Under the pieces are notes generated by a model, which had not been told where the DNA came from, did not search any database, and saw nothing but the letters and a program-made list of their open reading frames with translations. Source: Ifrita kowaldi (lineage: Eukaryota; Chordata; Aves; Passeriformes; Cinclosomatidae). Taken from it: DNA of 64,000 nt. Below are positions 14,601 to 26,300 of this stretch, one piece after another; within the stretch, counting starts at the first letter, position 1, and each line of letters starts with the position of its first letter. The position numbers and the translations under genes were made by a program. The DNA is taken from positions 425,773 to 489,772 of the forward strand of contig VZRS01015041.1 of NCBI GenBank assembly GCA_013398055.1, read 5' to 3'.

Positions 14601-15616
14601 ACAATGCTGCAGTGGGAGAGAATGAATCCGTGACTGGAGCCTGGTGCATCCAACATTCCTGAACACCGAGCAAGGGCAGATCCAGCCCTTCTGCAGAGCT
14701 CTGTGCTGGGGGTATATCAGGTAGATAAAGCCTGCAGGAAAAGTTTTGTTGAATGAGTGTAATTAGAACATTTTGCAGACAGCTGGAGGGCTCCAGTAAA
14801 GGAGCAAATGCTGCTTCTTCCTCTGGCTGATTTATTGCTACACCTGCACTCAGGAGAGGCACTGAAATGCCTACAAGGATGAGGCTTCAACAGTTTTGAG
14901 GAGGAAGAAAGGAAATGAAATCAACTTACAACAAAAAGATGTAAAGAATCTTTCTTTGTAACTATTTCAACACAGTCTGAACTCAAGAGCTACTGAGCAA
15001 CCACAGCGCTCTAAATTTGAGAAGGGAGAAAAACACTGGAGATAAAGAATAAGATCCCACTACATTAAAATCACACTTATTGGTAACTGCAGGCAGGCTG
15101 TCCAGAGACACCTAATTCCGAATTACACAACTGTGATTTATTTTGCTGCTGCAGGAGAATTAAGGACTTCGGATCCATGACTCACTGATCACTGACTTCC
15201 CTGGATTTGAGAAGTCCTTACCAGCAGCTCTGCTGGGTAATTTCGAGTGGCCAGCTGTCACAGATGTGCAAATTGCATCCGAGTAAGCTCACATATGCAA
15301 GCAGCAGAAACAGCTTCTGGCAACTTCCCGCCACCTAATGATTTTTAAAATACCTTTCAGCAATTACACCAGCAAAACATCAGCCCCCAAAAACACAACA
15401 AGCAGAAGAGCACAAATTTTACCCAAGTGCACAGCAGGAAAATCTGAAGTACTCCCAGCAGGTAGCTGTGCTTCTGAAATTATCAGTCAAAAAAACTTTT
15501 TCCACAACTCCAGCTCCAAGGCACGTTGTGAATGCAGCCTAAGGACACCATTCTCTCACTAAAGGAAGCAACGGTGTTGTTAAGTGTGCAAAGTGAGAGC
15601 CTGGAAGTTTAAATGG

Positions 15617-15697
15617 TGTTGAAGTGCAAAAGACTCAGAGAAAAAATACACCTCTGAACAAAGAAAAAACTCATTATACTTTGCACCTGTTTAAGGA
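15617..15697 (+). promoter_or_regulatory. Upstream conserved block of CDX gene 1 (paralogous to 38071-38153)
   Basis: This segment, about 1.3 kb before the start codon of CDX gene 1, aligns with a segment about 1.36 kb before the start codon of CDX4. The best-matching core contains ACACCTCTG, then AACTCATT and TTTGCACCT, in the same order and spacing in both. Surrounding sequence does not align by eye. Similar position and sequence in both duplicates suggest a retained cis-regulatory element. Function is inferred only. Confidence 0.5.
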
Positions 15698-16640
15698 AAA
15701 ACTCCTTTTAACAAGTCGGATCATTAATAAAGGTGCAATTAAGTATCGCATCATTAAAGGAACAGGAATGAAAACAGGGTGAACTCCCATTAAGGGACAA
15801 TGCTAAGGTATCTATCTCGTTTAAAAAAAGAAATCCACACTTTCTCTCCTTGCTCCTGGTTACAGATGATCTTGTAGCGATTTGTTACTTACAAAGATGA
15901 GACTGCCCCTGAAAGTTAGGAAACTGCTTTCCTGAGCTAAAAAGCTGTAATTTGTTCCCATATTTCCAAGGAAAGGTGTTACTTATTGTGAAGAAGCACA
16001 GCAATGAGAACAAAAAAACCTTCAGGGAAAACTATCACTCATTTCAATATCACAACCGAGACGTAAGCACAGGGAAAGTGACAAATTCTGCATTCTCTCA
16101 ATAACAGATTCCCTTTCTGTGAACGTTGGAGGTTAGAATAGAGGAACTTCAATCGCAGTGGCAAGCAGCCAGCTCATGAATAGCTTGCTAACATCAACAA
16201 GACTATTCGTATGAACAAATGCTCAAAATGACTATGAGACTTCTTGTATATCCTTTGTAATGGTAAAATCACCAGGATTACCGTGGTTTCTAAGTGCTCT
16301 CCCACACAGACGAAGAACTGAAGTCAAGAAGAGTGTTCATGTGAGGAGCTCTCTAAGAGCTGCAGTTAAACACTGAACTGCTCCTTTGGGTTTTTAAAAA
16401 AAAATAGAGCACATTGGAGCAGAACTGCTACTGGACCAGCAGACACCAGGCTTTGAGTAACTCTAACCGAGTGCCTGAAGTGAGATCCTGAGATGCACTG
16501 CTCAAGAAAAATACAACTTCTACTGCCTGAACAGTTATGGTTAACTACGTACTCAGCTCTGCTTGAAGACCACGAGATTTCAAACCTCATTCTCAAAGTA
16601 AAGAACGGGGCTGGCAATACATAAAGATCTGTGAGAAAGG

Positions 16641-16790
16641 AAGCACTGGAACTAGCAGCAAGGTGGGGTTGCCTGCATGGTCAGCCCTTCATTTGAATGC
16701 AAATGTAATTTTGGGGCAGGCAGTTATCTGTGACATCAGGCAGGACCTTAGTAAACTGTTACCACCAGCACCTGGTAAAACCATTGTTAA
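16641..16790 (+). promoter_or_regulatory. Proximal promoter of CDX gene 1, octamer-containing
   Basis: This block aligns at roughly 80% with 39184-39325 in front of CDX4. Shared landmarks are AGCAGCAAGGTGGGGTT, GGTCAGCCCTTCATTTGAATG and ACCACCAGCACCTGGTAA. A perfect octamer, ATGCAAAT, sits at 16697-16704 within ATTTGAATGCAAAT, a possible POU or POU/SOX site. The position of the CDX4 CRE is degenerate here: TGACATCA at 16731-16738. The CACCTGG E-box near 16770 is kept in both. It probably drives the TATA-like start at about 16830. Confidence 0.65.
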
Positions 16791-16828
16791 TCATGTGTAG
16801 TAAAGGGACATCAGGGCTAGCAGGAGTC

Positions 16829-16838
16829 ATTTATAGAG
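16829..16838 (+). promoter_or_regulatory. TATA-like box of CDX gene 1
   Basis: ATTTATAGAG lies about 110 bases before the start codon at 16946. This would place transcription start near 16860 and give a 5' UTR of about 85 bases. No other TATA-like motif is as well placed. Confidence 0.45.
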
Positions 16839-16945
16839 CCAGGCTGGGCTAGAAAAGAGAGAAAGAAAGAGGAGGGGAAGGGAGATCAAACAAACCCTGC
16901 GAGGAGCAGGATGTCCCAGCGAGACAAAGGCAGGCTGTGAGCATC

Positions 16946-17378
16946 ATGTATGTGAGCTATCTGTTGGATAAAGACACCAGCATGTATCCGGGATCCGCAA
17001 GGTGCACCAGCAACAACCTGCCCGTGCAAAACTTCGTGTCTGCTCCAGCCTACTCCGACTACATGGGATACCACCCTGTGCCAGCCCTGGACACCCACGG
17101 GCAGCCGGCGGCAGCCTGGGGCTCCCACTACGGCCCCCAGCGGGAGGACTGGAGCGCCTACGGCCCAGGCCCTTCCAGCGCCGTGCCTGCTGCCCACATC
17201 AATGGCTCGTCCCCTGGCCAGGGCTCCTACAGCTCTGCTGATTACAGCTCCCTGCATCCCGCCGCCGCTGCGGGGGTACCTCCTGTAGATACAATTAATG
17301 CCCAGCAAATCTCTCCCAACAGCCAAAGGCACAGCTCTTATGAGTGGATGAGGAAAACGGTGCAATCCACTTCCACAG
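16946..17378 (+). CDS. CDX gene 1, exon 1 coding part
   Basis: It encodes residues 1-144 plus the first base of Gly145 and ends at the donor CACAG|GTAGGA (phase 1). It holds the transactivation region, rich in Ser, Ala, Pro and Tyr, and the YEWMRK motif. Bases 17007-17360 are identical to 39518-39871 in CDX4, while the first 61 coding bases differ at about a dozen sites and include one extra codon. Confidence 0.92.
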
Positions 17379-20300
17379 GTAGGAGGGCACGGAGGTTTTA
17401 TGCTGAGAAGAGATTTTTACTTGTTATTGGGTCATTGTGGGGTTTTTGGCAGGTTCCCTGTTTAGAGGGAAGGATTCAGATTAATAAAGACAGATTCTGA
17501 TTGCTCTGAAGGATTCCCTCGCTAGCAGTTAAATATTGGTTCAATTATTGGATGCTGCGTTCGATCAGTTGATTATTTCTTATGTTTCTTACTCGACCTT
17601 TAATCCTGTGGGAAATGAAAAGCAATGTCCTTTCACTTCTCACTTCAGGTATGTTTAAAATGTTTGTGATATCCAATAATTGCTTTTAATAGGAGTCTTA
17701 TAGATTGGAATAAAACAGAAAGTGTGGTATTCAGCACCACATATACTTTGCTTACTTTCCTCAAGTTTTGGAGTACCTAGGAAAAGTTCAAGTAAAATAT
17801 GCACAGCAGGGGGTTGGCAGTAAGGCTTTATACCAGAAACAACCCCTCTAAACCTCAGAACACTGAAATGAGATCTGCAAGATCAAACAATGAGTCAATG
17901 CTTTAAAAACAGGGATGATAAGGAAAGGCTTGCTTCACTTTGTAGTAGCAGCTCTCAGAATATGCAGGAATACAAAGATCCATGGTAACACAGCCTGTTA
18001 ATACAGCCACAGATCAGGCTCTGCTGCATAACAGTCAAGGAGTACAAAACAATTCTTCAATCATATTTAACCAGTAAAAATAAGATATGAAGCATGAGGG
18101 AGAGGTTCTGTTTGATTGGGATGAGGAACAAGACGAAAAAATATCAGTATTGAGCATCTCTAAAACAAAAATCTGTACCCTGTATATGAAAAAAATATGA
18201 AACAAGAAGGGAGAGAAAGAAAAGAAAAAGAGGGAATTCTGCCTGAAAAGAACAGAGGCCTAATCTGCTGTATGAAAGTATTTGATCCTCTGAGGTGCTG
18301 AGCAGCTTTGACATGCACTGAGATCAGGAGAAATTAGGGATGCTCAATTCCTCCCCTAAAGAGATGCTCCCAGTATTTCAATGTTGCATCCCAGGAAGGC
18401 TCCTTCCCTTTCCCTCCCTCCCACCCCAGCTCTGTTCCACACGTCCCTGTAAATAAAAATCTTCAAAGCAGGGGCTGAATCAATCTCTGGTGGAAAAGCA
18501 ATTACTTAAAACAGACATCAGAGAATTGAAAGCAACTGCATAGAAAAGTTGTCTGTATTAAAATAATACATCTAATTTGTATGGGCAGAGTCATCCTCAC
18601 TCCTGCTGAACACAACTTCAGTTCATGGAGAGTCCACAGAATTCAATAGACCAATCAGAACAGGCTGTTGCTCTGTGTGAATAAGAATTTGGGGGGGGGT
18701 AGAAAAGTTTGTATTTTTAAAATTGTATTTGTTCTTCACTGAATATGACCCAAGAAAAACCAAAAGAGGGCCTGTTTTGAAAAAACTTGCATCTTACTTT
18801 TGAGGAGTCCTTACAGGGGCAACAAAATTGCTCCCTAATTGTGGGATTTGCAGATGGCAGAACCCTTGCTCAAAAAAAACCACTGTTCCTCATCCCTTCC
18901 TTACCTGCTTTGTGTTCCTGTGGATTCCAATCACAGCCCCTGAGAGCAGGGCCTGATTTGTTCTGTGCTGCCCCTCTGATAGAGGGAACACTGGGACAGA
19001 CTGATACAGCAACACACACATTTCTACACACGTAATATAAAATATTACATTCTAATTGCTGCTTAAGAAGCACTTAGAGATTTCTAACTTTCCAAATTTC
19101 AAGCCTGCAAGGGTCAGAGCATTCACAGGAGAGCTGGGAGTGTCTCCTTTCTGGAATGGTCTAACAAGATATTGAGCATATCTGTGTCCAGGAGAGCTGG
19201 AGAAATCAGCATGCCATAGGAACAAACCCTCCCAAATGCCCCTGGGCCAGTGGAAAACTACATTTAAAAGCTACTGAGTCCTGCTTTAGGGAAAAGTCCA
19301 GATAAGGAATTCTCCTGCTGCTTCTTTTTCTCTTATATATATTAGTTTTTCTGCTAGGCCAGGAAGGCTCAGTGCCAGCAGATCTGTATCCTTGGAGTGG
19401 GTTCCTTTCTCTTCCTTCACTCCTTTCCCTCTTTTTCTGTTTAAAAGCAAGGGCACTATTGTTCTTCATGGTTTCCCAAAAAATAAAATAATGTTAAAAT
19501 ATTTTCCCTTGCAGCAGTGTCAGGTCTAGGAAAGCACCTGAGTAAGTTTGGTTCTGTGCAGGCAGGTGTTGCAGGGAATTCAGGTGTGTGACCAAGCTCA
19601 CTGCAAATGCTGTTTGCTGGATCATGAGCAAACCCCTCAGCAATTTCTTACATGGAATCCAATTCTTTTTACATCCTTAAAGCTGTCTGTGTTCACTGTG
19701 CATAATCCTTCTGTCTCTTTACAAAACCTTTGGGAATTTCAGTAGAGATTTGGTGTGGGCAAAAATGAAGGAATCACACTTGCTATTTATTAGCTTTTCT
19801 TATTCCCTGTTAAATAGATACAAACCACTGTTCTTAATGAGGAAAACAATGAGGCTCAGACTTACCTGAGGTGATCACAACAGAAATCATTTAGACAAAT
19901 TAATTTTGTTATTTCTTCATTACATGCTGCAAAGCACTAATTATCAATACTAATACTAATATTTCACTGTGAAAACACTAATTATTAAAGCAAGCAATTT
20001 TTGCAATATATTCTCAGAAGTGTGCAAGAAATGTTCCTGTAATCTCATTCCTTTAAGACTGGGAGAGATTCTTGCCAAAGGTTCACTCACTTTGAGTAGT
20101 CTGGCTTGGAGCAGCTACAAAAATGAGGCTCCAAATCTGTGGCCTTTCCATCTCCAGAGATTTCATGGTTATCTTCTCTTACTGGTGCTTTGTGACCTCG
20201 TGTCCTGACAGATGACAAACAAAACACATTATTGAAGTTTCTACCACTGCCTCATGCCCTGCAGGTCTTTTGATACTCTGTTATCTACACAACTAACCTG

Positions 20301-23300
20301 GAACAAAAGAATAAATTATTTCAAGTTTTACTCTGTAACTTTAAAAACAACATCAAGGTAGAACCATGTGTTCAACTGATGTAAAATGGAATTTGTGAGG
20401 TTATGCTACCTGAAACCTCTGGAAGATCTCAGTATTTAATGTGAGATTATCATCCTGCTTTAATGCTACTAGAATGCATTTCCTGCAGAAAAGGCCTGCT
20501 GAGGCTTTAGTGCACCCTTCTCTCTGTGACTGGAGGATGGCTGTGTCTGTCCCTGCCCTGGAACTGCAGGGACTGGGATTTGACCCTCAATGCAGAGCAC
20601 GTAGCATCCAGTGCCCTGTCTCTGCACCTCACAGCGTGTTGAGGATACAGGAAAAAGCCAATGTGTTCTGACTCAGAACACTTGAAGGAGGAAGCACTGA
20701 GTACTCAGTGTTTTCAACCACAAACACTGAGAGAAAAGACTCTTCTCTAACTCTTACACTGCTCCTGTCTCCTCAGCTTCCCCTTGGAGAGGGTGAGCAC
20801 AGCCAAGACAAGGAGTAATTGTAACACAGAACAGAACAAAGCCTCAGCTAGAAATGTGAGGTGCTAATTCCACACACACACACACACAAGACATAATTAC
20901 AGGCAAATTCTTTGATGGAAAGTAGAATAAAACCACCTTAGAAGAAGCTACAAATCTCGTCTTGTTGATTTCAAGATTTTTATGGAGCTATGTCATCACT
21001 CACACAGGAGCAGACTTGACTTTATGACTGTGTGAGAAAACAACATACACCTGTGGTAAAAGTGTGCCCAAAACACTGAGTTTGAGCAGTGAACTCCCAG
21101 GAGAATTTGCTCACAAAGCTGAAAGTGCACCTTAAGATCTGCACTTATGTTACCATAAAACAGGGTGGGGACAAGTTTTGAAACAGGTGAACTGATTGAG
21201 AGCAAAGATTTCTCCTGTAGATGACAAGTCTTCTATCGTTCTTCTTCAATAAAAATTTACTTTGCACACATAAGGACAATTTTTCTGATGCTGATGACAG
21301 GTACTGAGAGCATCATGACCAAATGCACTGTAAATGTATCACACTTGGTCTTTGAAGGAAGAAGTTCTATTCCCTCAAATCTAAGCAAGGGGAACAAGCC
21401 TCTTTAGAGTCATTCCTGTAAAATGCTGAATGCTAAAGAACATACAACACTTGGGAAAAATCTCAGTTAATCACTTCCCTTTTAGTCTACCCAGTCATTG
21501 GCAATGGCATTTCCCCTGGTTTGCCACTCAGAAATCCACCTACATTTTCTGCAGGTTGGGTCCTTCTGCCTGTCCAGTCATTCCTTAAAGAGAATAAAAA
21601 TGGCCCTGCTTCAGATTCAATTCCTTCTGTATGATGATGATGAATAGAAAAGTTTACACTAGCAAAGGGAAGAACAGAATTTGGCCAATGAGCTTTATTC
21701 CAGAATAGCAGAACATACTCAGAATTGAAAACAGAAGGGAAAATTTGAGTCTGTTGAAAGGTTCCAATTCTATGATCCTATTCTGGTTTTGTCAGCTTGA
21801 ATAATCTGAACATGTATAAAAGAACAGGTGAGCAAGACCCAGCAGACAAACAGAAAATTTCACCAAGTTTCACAAACCTAAGTTTGCAGTAATGCACAGG
21901 ACCAGGACACCCACTCACCACACCAAGGTTTCTGGCAGGAATATTGTACAGGATTGGATCCAGGTCACATTTTCTAATACAGTGGCTGGTGGGGTTTTTT
22001 TTTAATTTAGCTTTACAGAACATTATGTGCAACACAATGTTTGTCTTCAACACTTATTTAAAATTAGTTTTGCTTCACAATTTCAATTAAGTCAGTTAAA
22101 TTATTGACTTAAGTCAGGAAGGATTTGCCCCTTACTTTTCTTACACTTTTAAAGAACATGAGTAGTCAGAGTCCTAAACAAAACTGAGGCCTGATCTCTG
22201 TCAGTCAGTATCTTTATAAACTCAAAAATTAACATCAGCTTTTTAATACAAAAGTAACAGAAAGATGCAGGTTGGAACTGAGAATATCCTCAGGCCAGAA
22301 GCTGTTTCACGTTTCTGTGATGATTTAAGGTAACATCCAGTCACCAAGCACAGACATAACTTCCTCTGAAAAACTGCTAACCCCTGGAACCCAGGCTGCA
22401 ATGCTTTGTGAGCAATCCCACAGTAACCCCACACTATCCTATCCTAGGACATCTTCAGGCAGCTTCTGGATTTTATGAAAGATGCTGGTGTCAGTGCCTG
22501 CAGAATATTCCTGAAAAGTTAAGAGAGGAGGCTCTGAAAGAAGGCCCAGGGCTGGTTCTAATGCTAATTTATTTTGCTTTGTAAACTAGTTGTGAGGTCC
22601 GATGGTGGGGTTTTTTTTTTTCCTTTCCTGGCCTACATTGTCTGAGGTTTTGAGGCCTATCTGTCATATTGAGGCAACAGACCCTTTTAACACTTCACTT
22701 TGCTTTGATATGCAGTCTTGTCTCTTCCTTCTCCCTCTTTTCTTCAGGAGTTATATTGCCGGAAAGGGTGATGATTTTCACAGCAAATAAAGAGGCCTTC
22801 TCCCAGCTTTATTGTCTTCAGAAGAAATACTCTGTGAATTTTATGACCAATGGGAAAGCTGTTCCCTTCCCCCAACTCAAAACTTGGCCAGTCACAAAAA
22901 TGGCCAGAGTGGGTGTGATGGAACAGCATTGTTAAACTGTACCCATGGAAAGATTTCCAACTCTGAAATGTCTCATTTCTCGCTGCTCCAAAGGCACTCC
23001 TCAGTTTGTCACTAGTGCAAAAGAGAGTTTTGACAAAACTCCCTCTTCTTAAACAGCTCATTAAACCCAGGAAATCCACTCCCCCAGCACAAAGGCAGGC
23101 AGACTGCAAAGGTAGCTGCTTCAAAGCCCTTTTGTTTCATTTCTCTTCCTCCAATAACCTCTCCAACCACAATTCCATGGTATAACTGTCCATGCCAGAA
23201 CATCCTTCCAATGGAGCTGACACTGTATAGCTGATTGTAATTTTAACCTGTCACTAACAAAAGATTAATTCACATGGTACAAAGTCAAATGTTGGCTATT

Positions 23301-26300
23301 TCACTCACCTAAGAGAGGAAAATATGCAGGATTTCACTAAAGAATTGGATTAATATATTGACTTTTATCATTGCATCATTGAATTCTGCCATTATGCCCT
23401 GAGAAGTGAAGAACATCCTCCTGCTGTCTAAGGGTGAATCCATTAGTCCCACCTCAAATTTTACTCAGGTAATATTTCTCCTGGAAATAAAATGCATCCC
23501 TGGAATCAGAGCCAGTAGGAGGTCTGCAGAACACAGTGGAGTGGATCTGCTCTGTCTAACAGATGGAATTTAGGGGCTAAAGTCCCAAACTGTTTAGGGA
23601 TAGGTTCTGTAGCTGCTGTTTGTTAACTCTGGCAAATAAAAGTGTACTTTGCCTTTGAAAGGAAATGCCATGTGCAGACTAATTCCAGCCCAGCATCCAA
23701 CAAAGGCATTAGGCAGACTCTCACTGACATCAAGGAGAGTAAAGGCCTAACAAACTAAAACATGGCTCTGCCAGAGCTAAAAGTATCTCTGCAAGACTCT
23801 GGCAGATCTCAGCTCCCACTGTCTCTTGTCTCACAGTAAATATTACTCTACACAGAAAAAAAATCAAATTATTAAAGACAAGGTTTATGTAACAAATCTG
23901 AGAATTTTTCTCAGAGCATTTCTCAGAATTTTCCTTACTTCTGCATTTTTACTTTTTAAATTGTTTCCTTACTTTTGCTTTTTTATTTTTTACATTATTT
24001 TCTTAACTTAAAGAAAGAAATTAGATGTCAAAGCTCCCAATCTTCCTTCAAAAAGAATCCAGATATTATCAATTCTACTAAAAACAGAGAGCTACTTACA
24101 CAGAAATAAAGCATCTTATGGGAGAAAATTCTATTTCCCATGTACATTTAATTTCTTCTTCAGCTTAAAAAGAAAAACAATCAAAACAACCCACTCCTAC
24201 TCAGGTAATAAGGGTTTAAGTACTTAAAACCAGAAACAGGAAGGCTTGTCTTGAAGTTTACCACCTTGTTTTGGCAATAGAGGAACATTTGATATTTGTC
24301 TGTGCTGTCTGAATGAGAGTGGAGGTCAAGATAAGATCACCTTGTTGCTCTTTTGTGTACTCCATCTTAACAACATAAAGGACACTAAGGAAACATGTTA
24401 AACATTTTGTCCCATAGAATGACCCCAAATTCTCATTTGAAGAGGAAAAAAAACCTTAACCAAACCACCAGTTAGAGAGATCAAAAGTTAAAAAATATCA
24501 AGGGAGGCATTAAAGCACCACAGGTGACCATATGTTAAACAAACAATTTACACTTCTAGTGAAGGAAAACAAATGTCTTGGTATTTATGTGGACTGAACT
24601 GAATCACTGCTGTTCCTTAGAGACTCCAAAATTCTTACCTTAATGTTGTAAAATTAGCAGCACTTTTCACTTGATTATCAGTGTAAACCTCACTGGGCTA
24701 ATTCTGCTCTCCCTGCAGTTTCACAGTGGTGGAAATGCCACTGAAATGAGAATGTCCTGTACATCTTCCTCAGCCAAGCAGCACCTTCACAGGCAGGTAA
24801 CAGATTTGAGCCAAAGGGGTTTGGCTGCACGGATTGAGCAGAACTCACAGCCTAAGGAGCAATCCCACATCTATTTTCCCTATTGTAATATTCCAAGTAA
24901 TCAGGCTGATGGCCTTAGGAAGAGTAGGAAGATGCCCCTAGCATTGTAAAGGTACAATTGATGCTCTCCCAGGGTTGGACACCATGGAGCATGGAAGCTG
25001 AAGGACCAAATTCTGATGCAGACTTGGTTCTACAAGCCTGGGGAGAGTCCTAGAGAACCTCTGTCTCGTAGGGCAAACCAGAACTATCCCCATCCAGGCT
25101 GTAACAGGATTTATTCACAGCATTGCCCTGCCCAGGACTTCCAGTGCTCACCAACTCTGGATCTGGGGTCTACACAAACAGTACAAAGAGGAGCAAAGCC
25201 TGAAGAACTTCCTAACACAAGCAGTAGGTTGGCAAGCCAGAAATTCTTAGAAGTAGCAAAGTCCTGACTGTCAAATACTGGAAGAGGTAAAAGTGACCTG
25301 GCTCTCAAGCCATGACTGTCCAGTGTGCACGGCAAGTGGAAGGCAATGCTAACTTTAAACAGGTTCCATAAAAAACAAAGGGGCTGGGAAGGAATCAGGC
25401 CTTTGGCAGCACTGACAGATGGCCCCTCCAGCTCCTCTCCCCAGCCACGGGGAGCTGGTGGCTCTGGGGCTCTGTGCCATCGGAATCTACTCAGACACTG
25501 ACATTTTACCAACTCCATGCCTGAGAACGTGTTTCACTCCGTTCAAAATTAACTGCTCTTATTAGAGTGTGATTATAGGAGTTTGTGGGACCTGTTTTTT
25601 GAGGAGTTAAGAATCCCCATAGCCTTGTCAGGAAAAGCCCTGTAAGCACACAGGAGCTGCTGTGCAAAGCCACACGACACCTGCAGCAATAGCAGATGGG
25701 TACAGGTACAAACACCTCGAGTTCTGTGCAGCACCTGAGAGAACCTGAACCTGAGGGGGCTGTTCTGCTGCAGTGACCACTGAGGACACAGATTCACAAC
25801 CTCCAGCACCACAGTGGAATACGTGGCAAAAAACTACCGAAAATATATTCCCTGTCCCAGACAAATCACTGGCTAAATACGCACATCTGAAGGAATGTCT
25901 GTATAAATACAGACAGACAAGGAAGCATCAAAAAATGGTAAGATTGTGGTCAACAAAGATGAAAACACTGGTCTTAATACAACAGTGATCCAATCTGTCA
26001 AAAATGTGGGAAGACCTCAGGCTTTGGCTTTAAGCAGGTGCTGATCTCCAATATATTGATTGTCTAATATGAGCATAAACCACAGAGGAAGGGAACCATC
26101 AGCAGCCTTTCTCATTCTCAGCTCTCTTTCAGTGCAGCCACACATTCTGTCCTCAGAAATGACCCCATATGGAATCTATAAAATTTCAGCTCCTTGCATC
26201 TGTGTTCCCTGGCTCCTGTCGTCTGCCATTGCCTTTTAATGCCCTGGATGCTGCTGAGCCGTGTCTGCTCCACTCAGCTGCACCCACAGCTGAAGGGAGG

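Larger units (their letters stand above)
2488..15616. other. Long non-coding stretch, no gene recognised
   Basis: About 13 kb carries only short, unconvincing frames. An ancient-repeat-like phrase (ATTAGACTGCGAGCTCTTTG) is near 3446. A G/T-rich low-complexity run lies at about 11565-11695 and makes a spurious long frame. I saw no homeobox, no other domain, no tRNA-like cloverleaf and no CpG island. Regulatory elements for the downstream CDX genes could lie here, but without cross-species alignment I cannot point to one before 15.6 kb. Confidence 0.5.

Noticed and set aside
21758..21785. Second possible CR1 3' end (CCAATTCTATGATCCTATTC)
   Set aside because: Only about 25 bases match the CR1 terminus and there is no preceding AAGGTCCCTTCCAA body. 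Too short to call.
24719..24798. Short exon-like segment with CTGCAG acceptor and GCAG|GTAACA donor
   Set aside because: Only about 80 bases, no recognisable peptide, and no partner exon. Such pairs occur often by chance in 64 kb.
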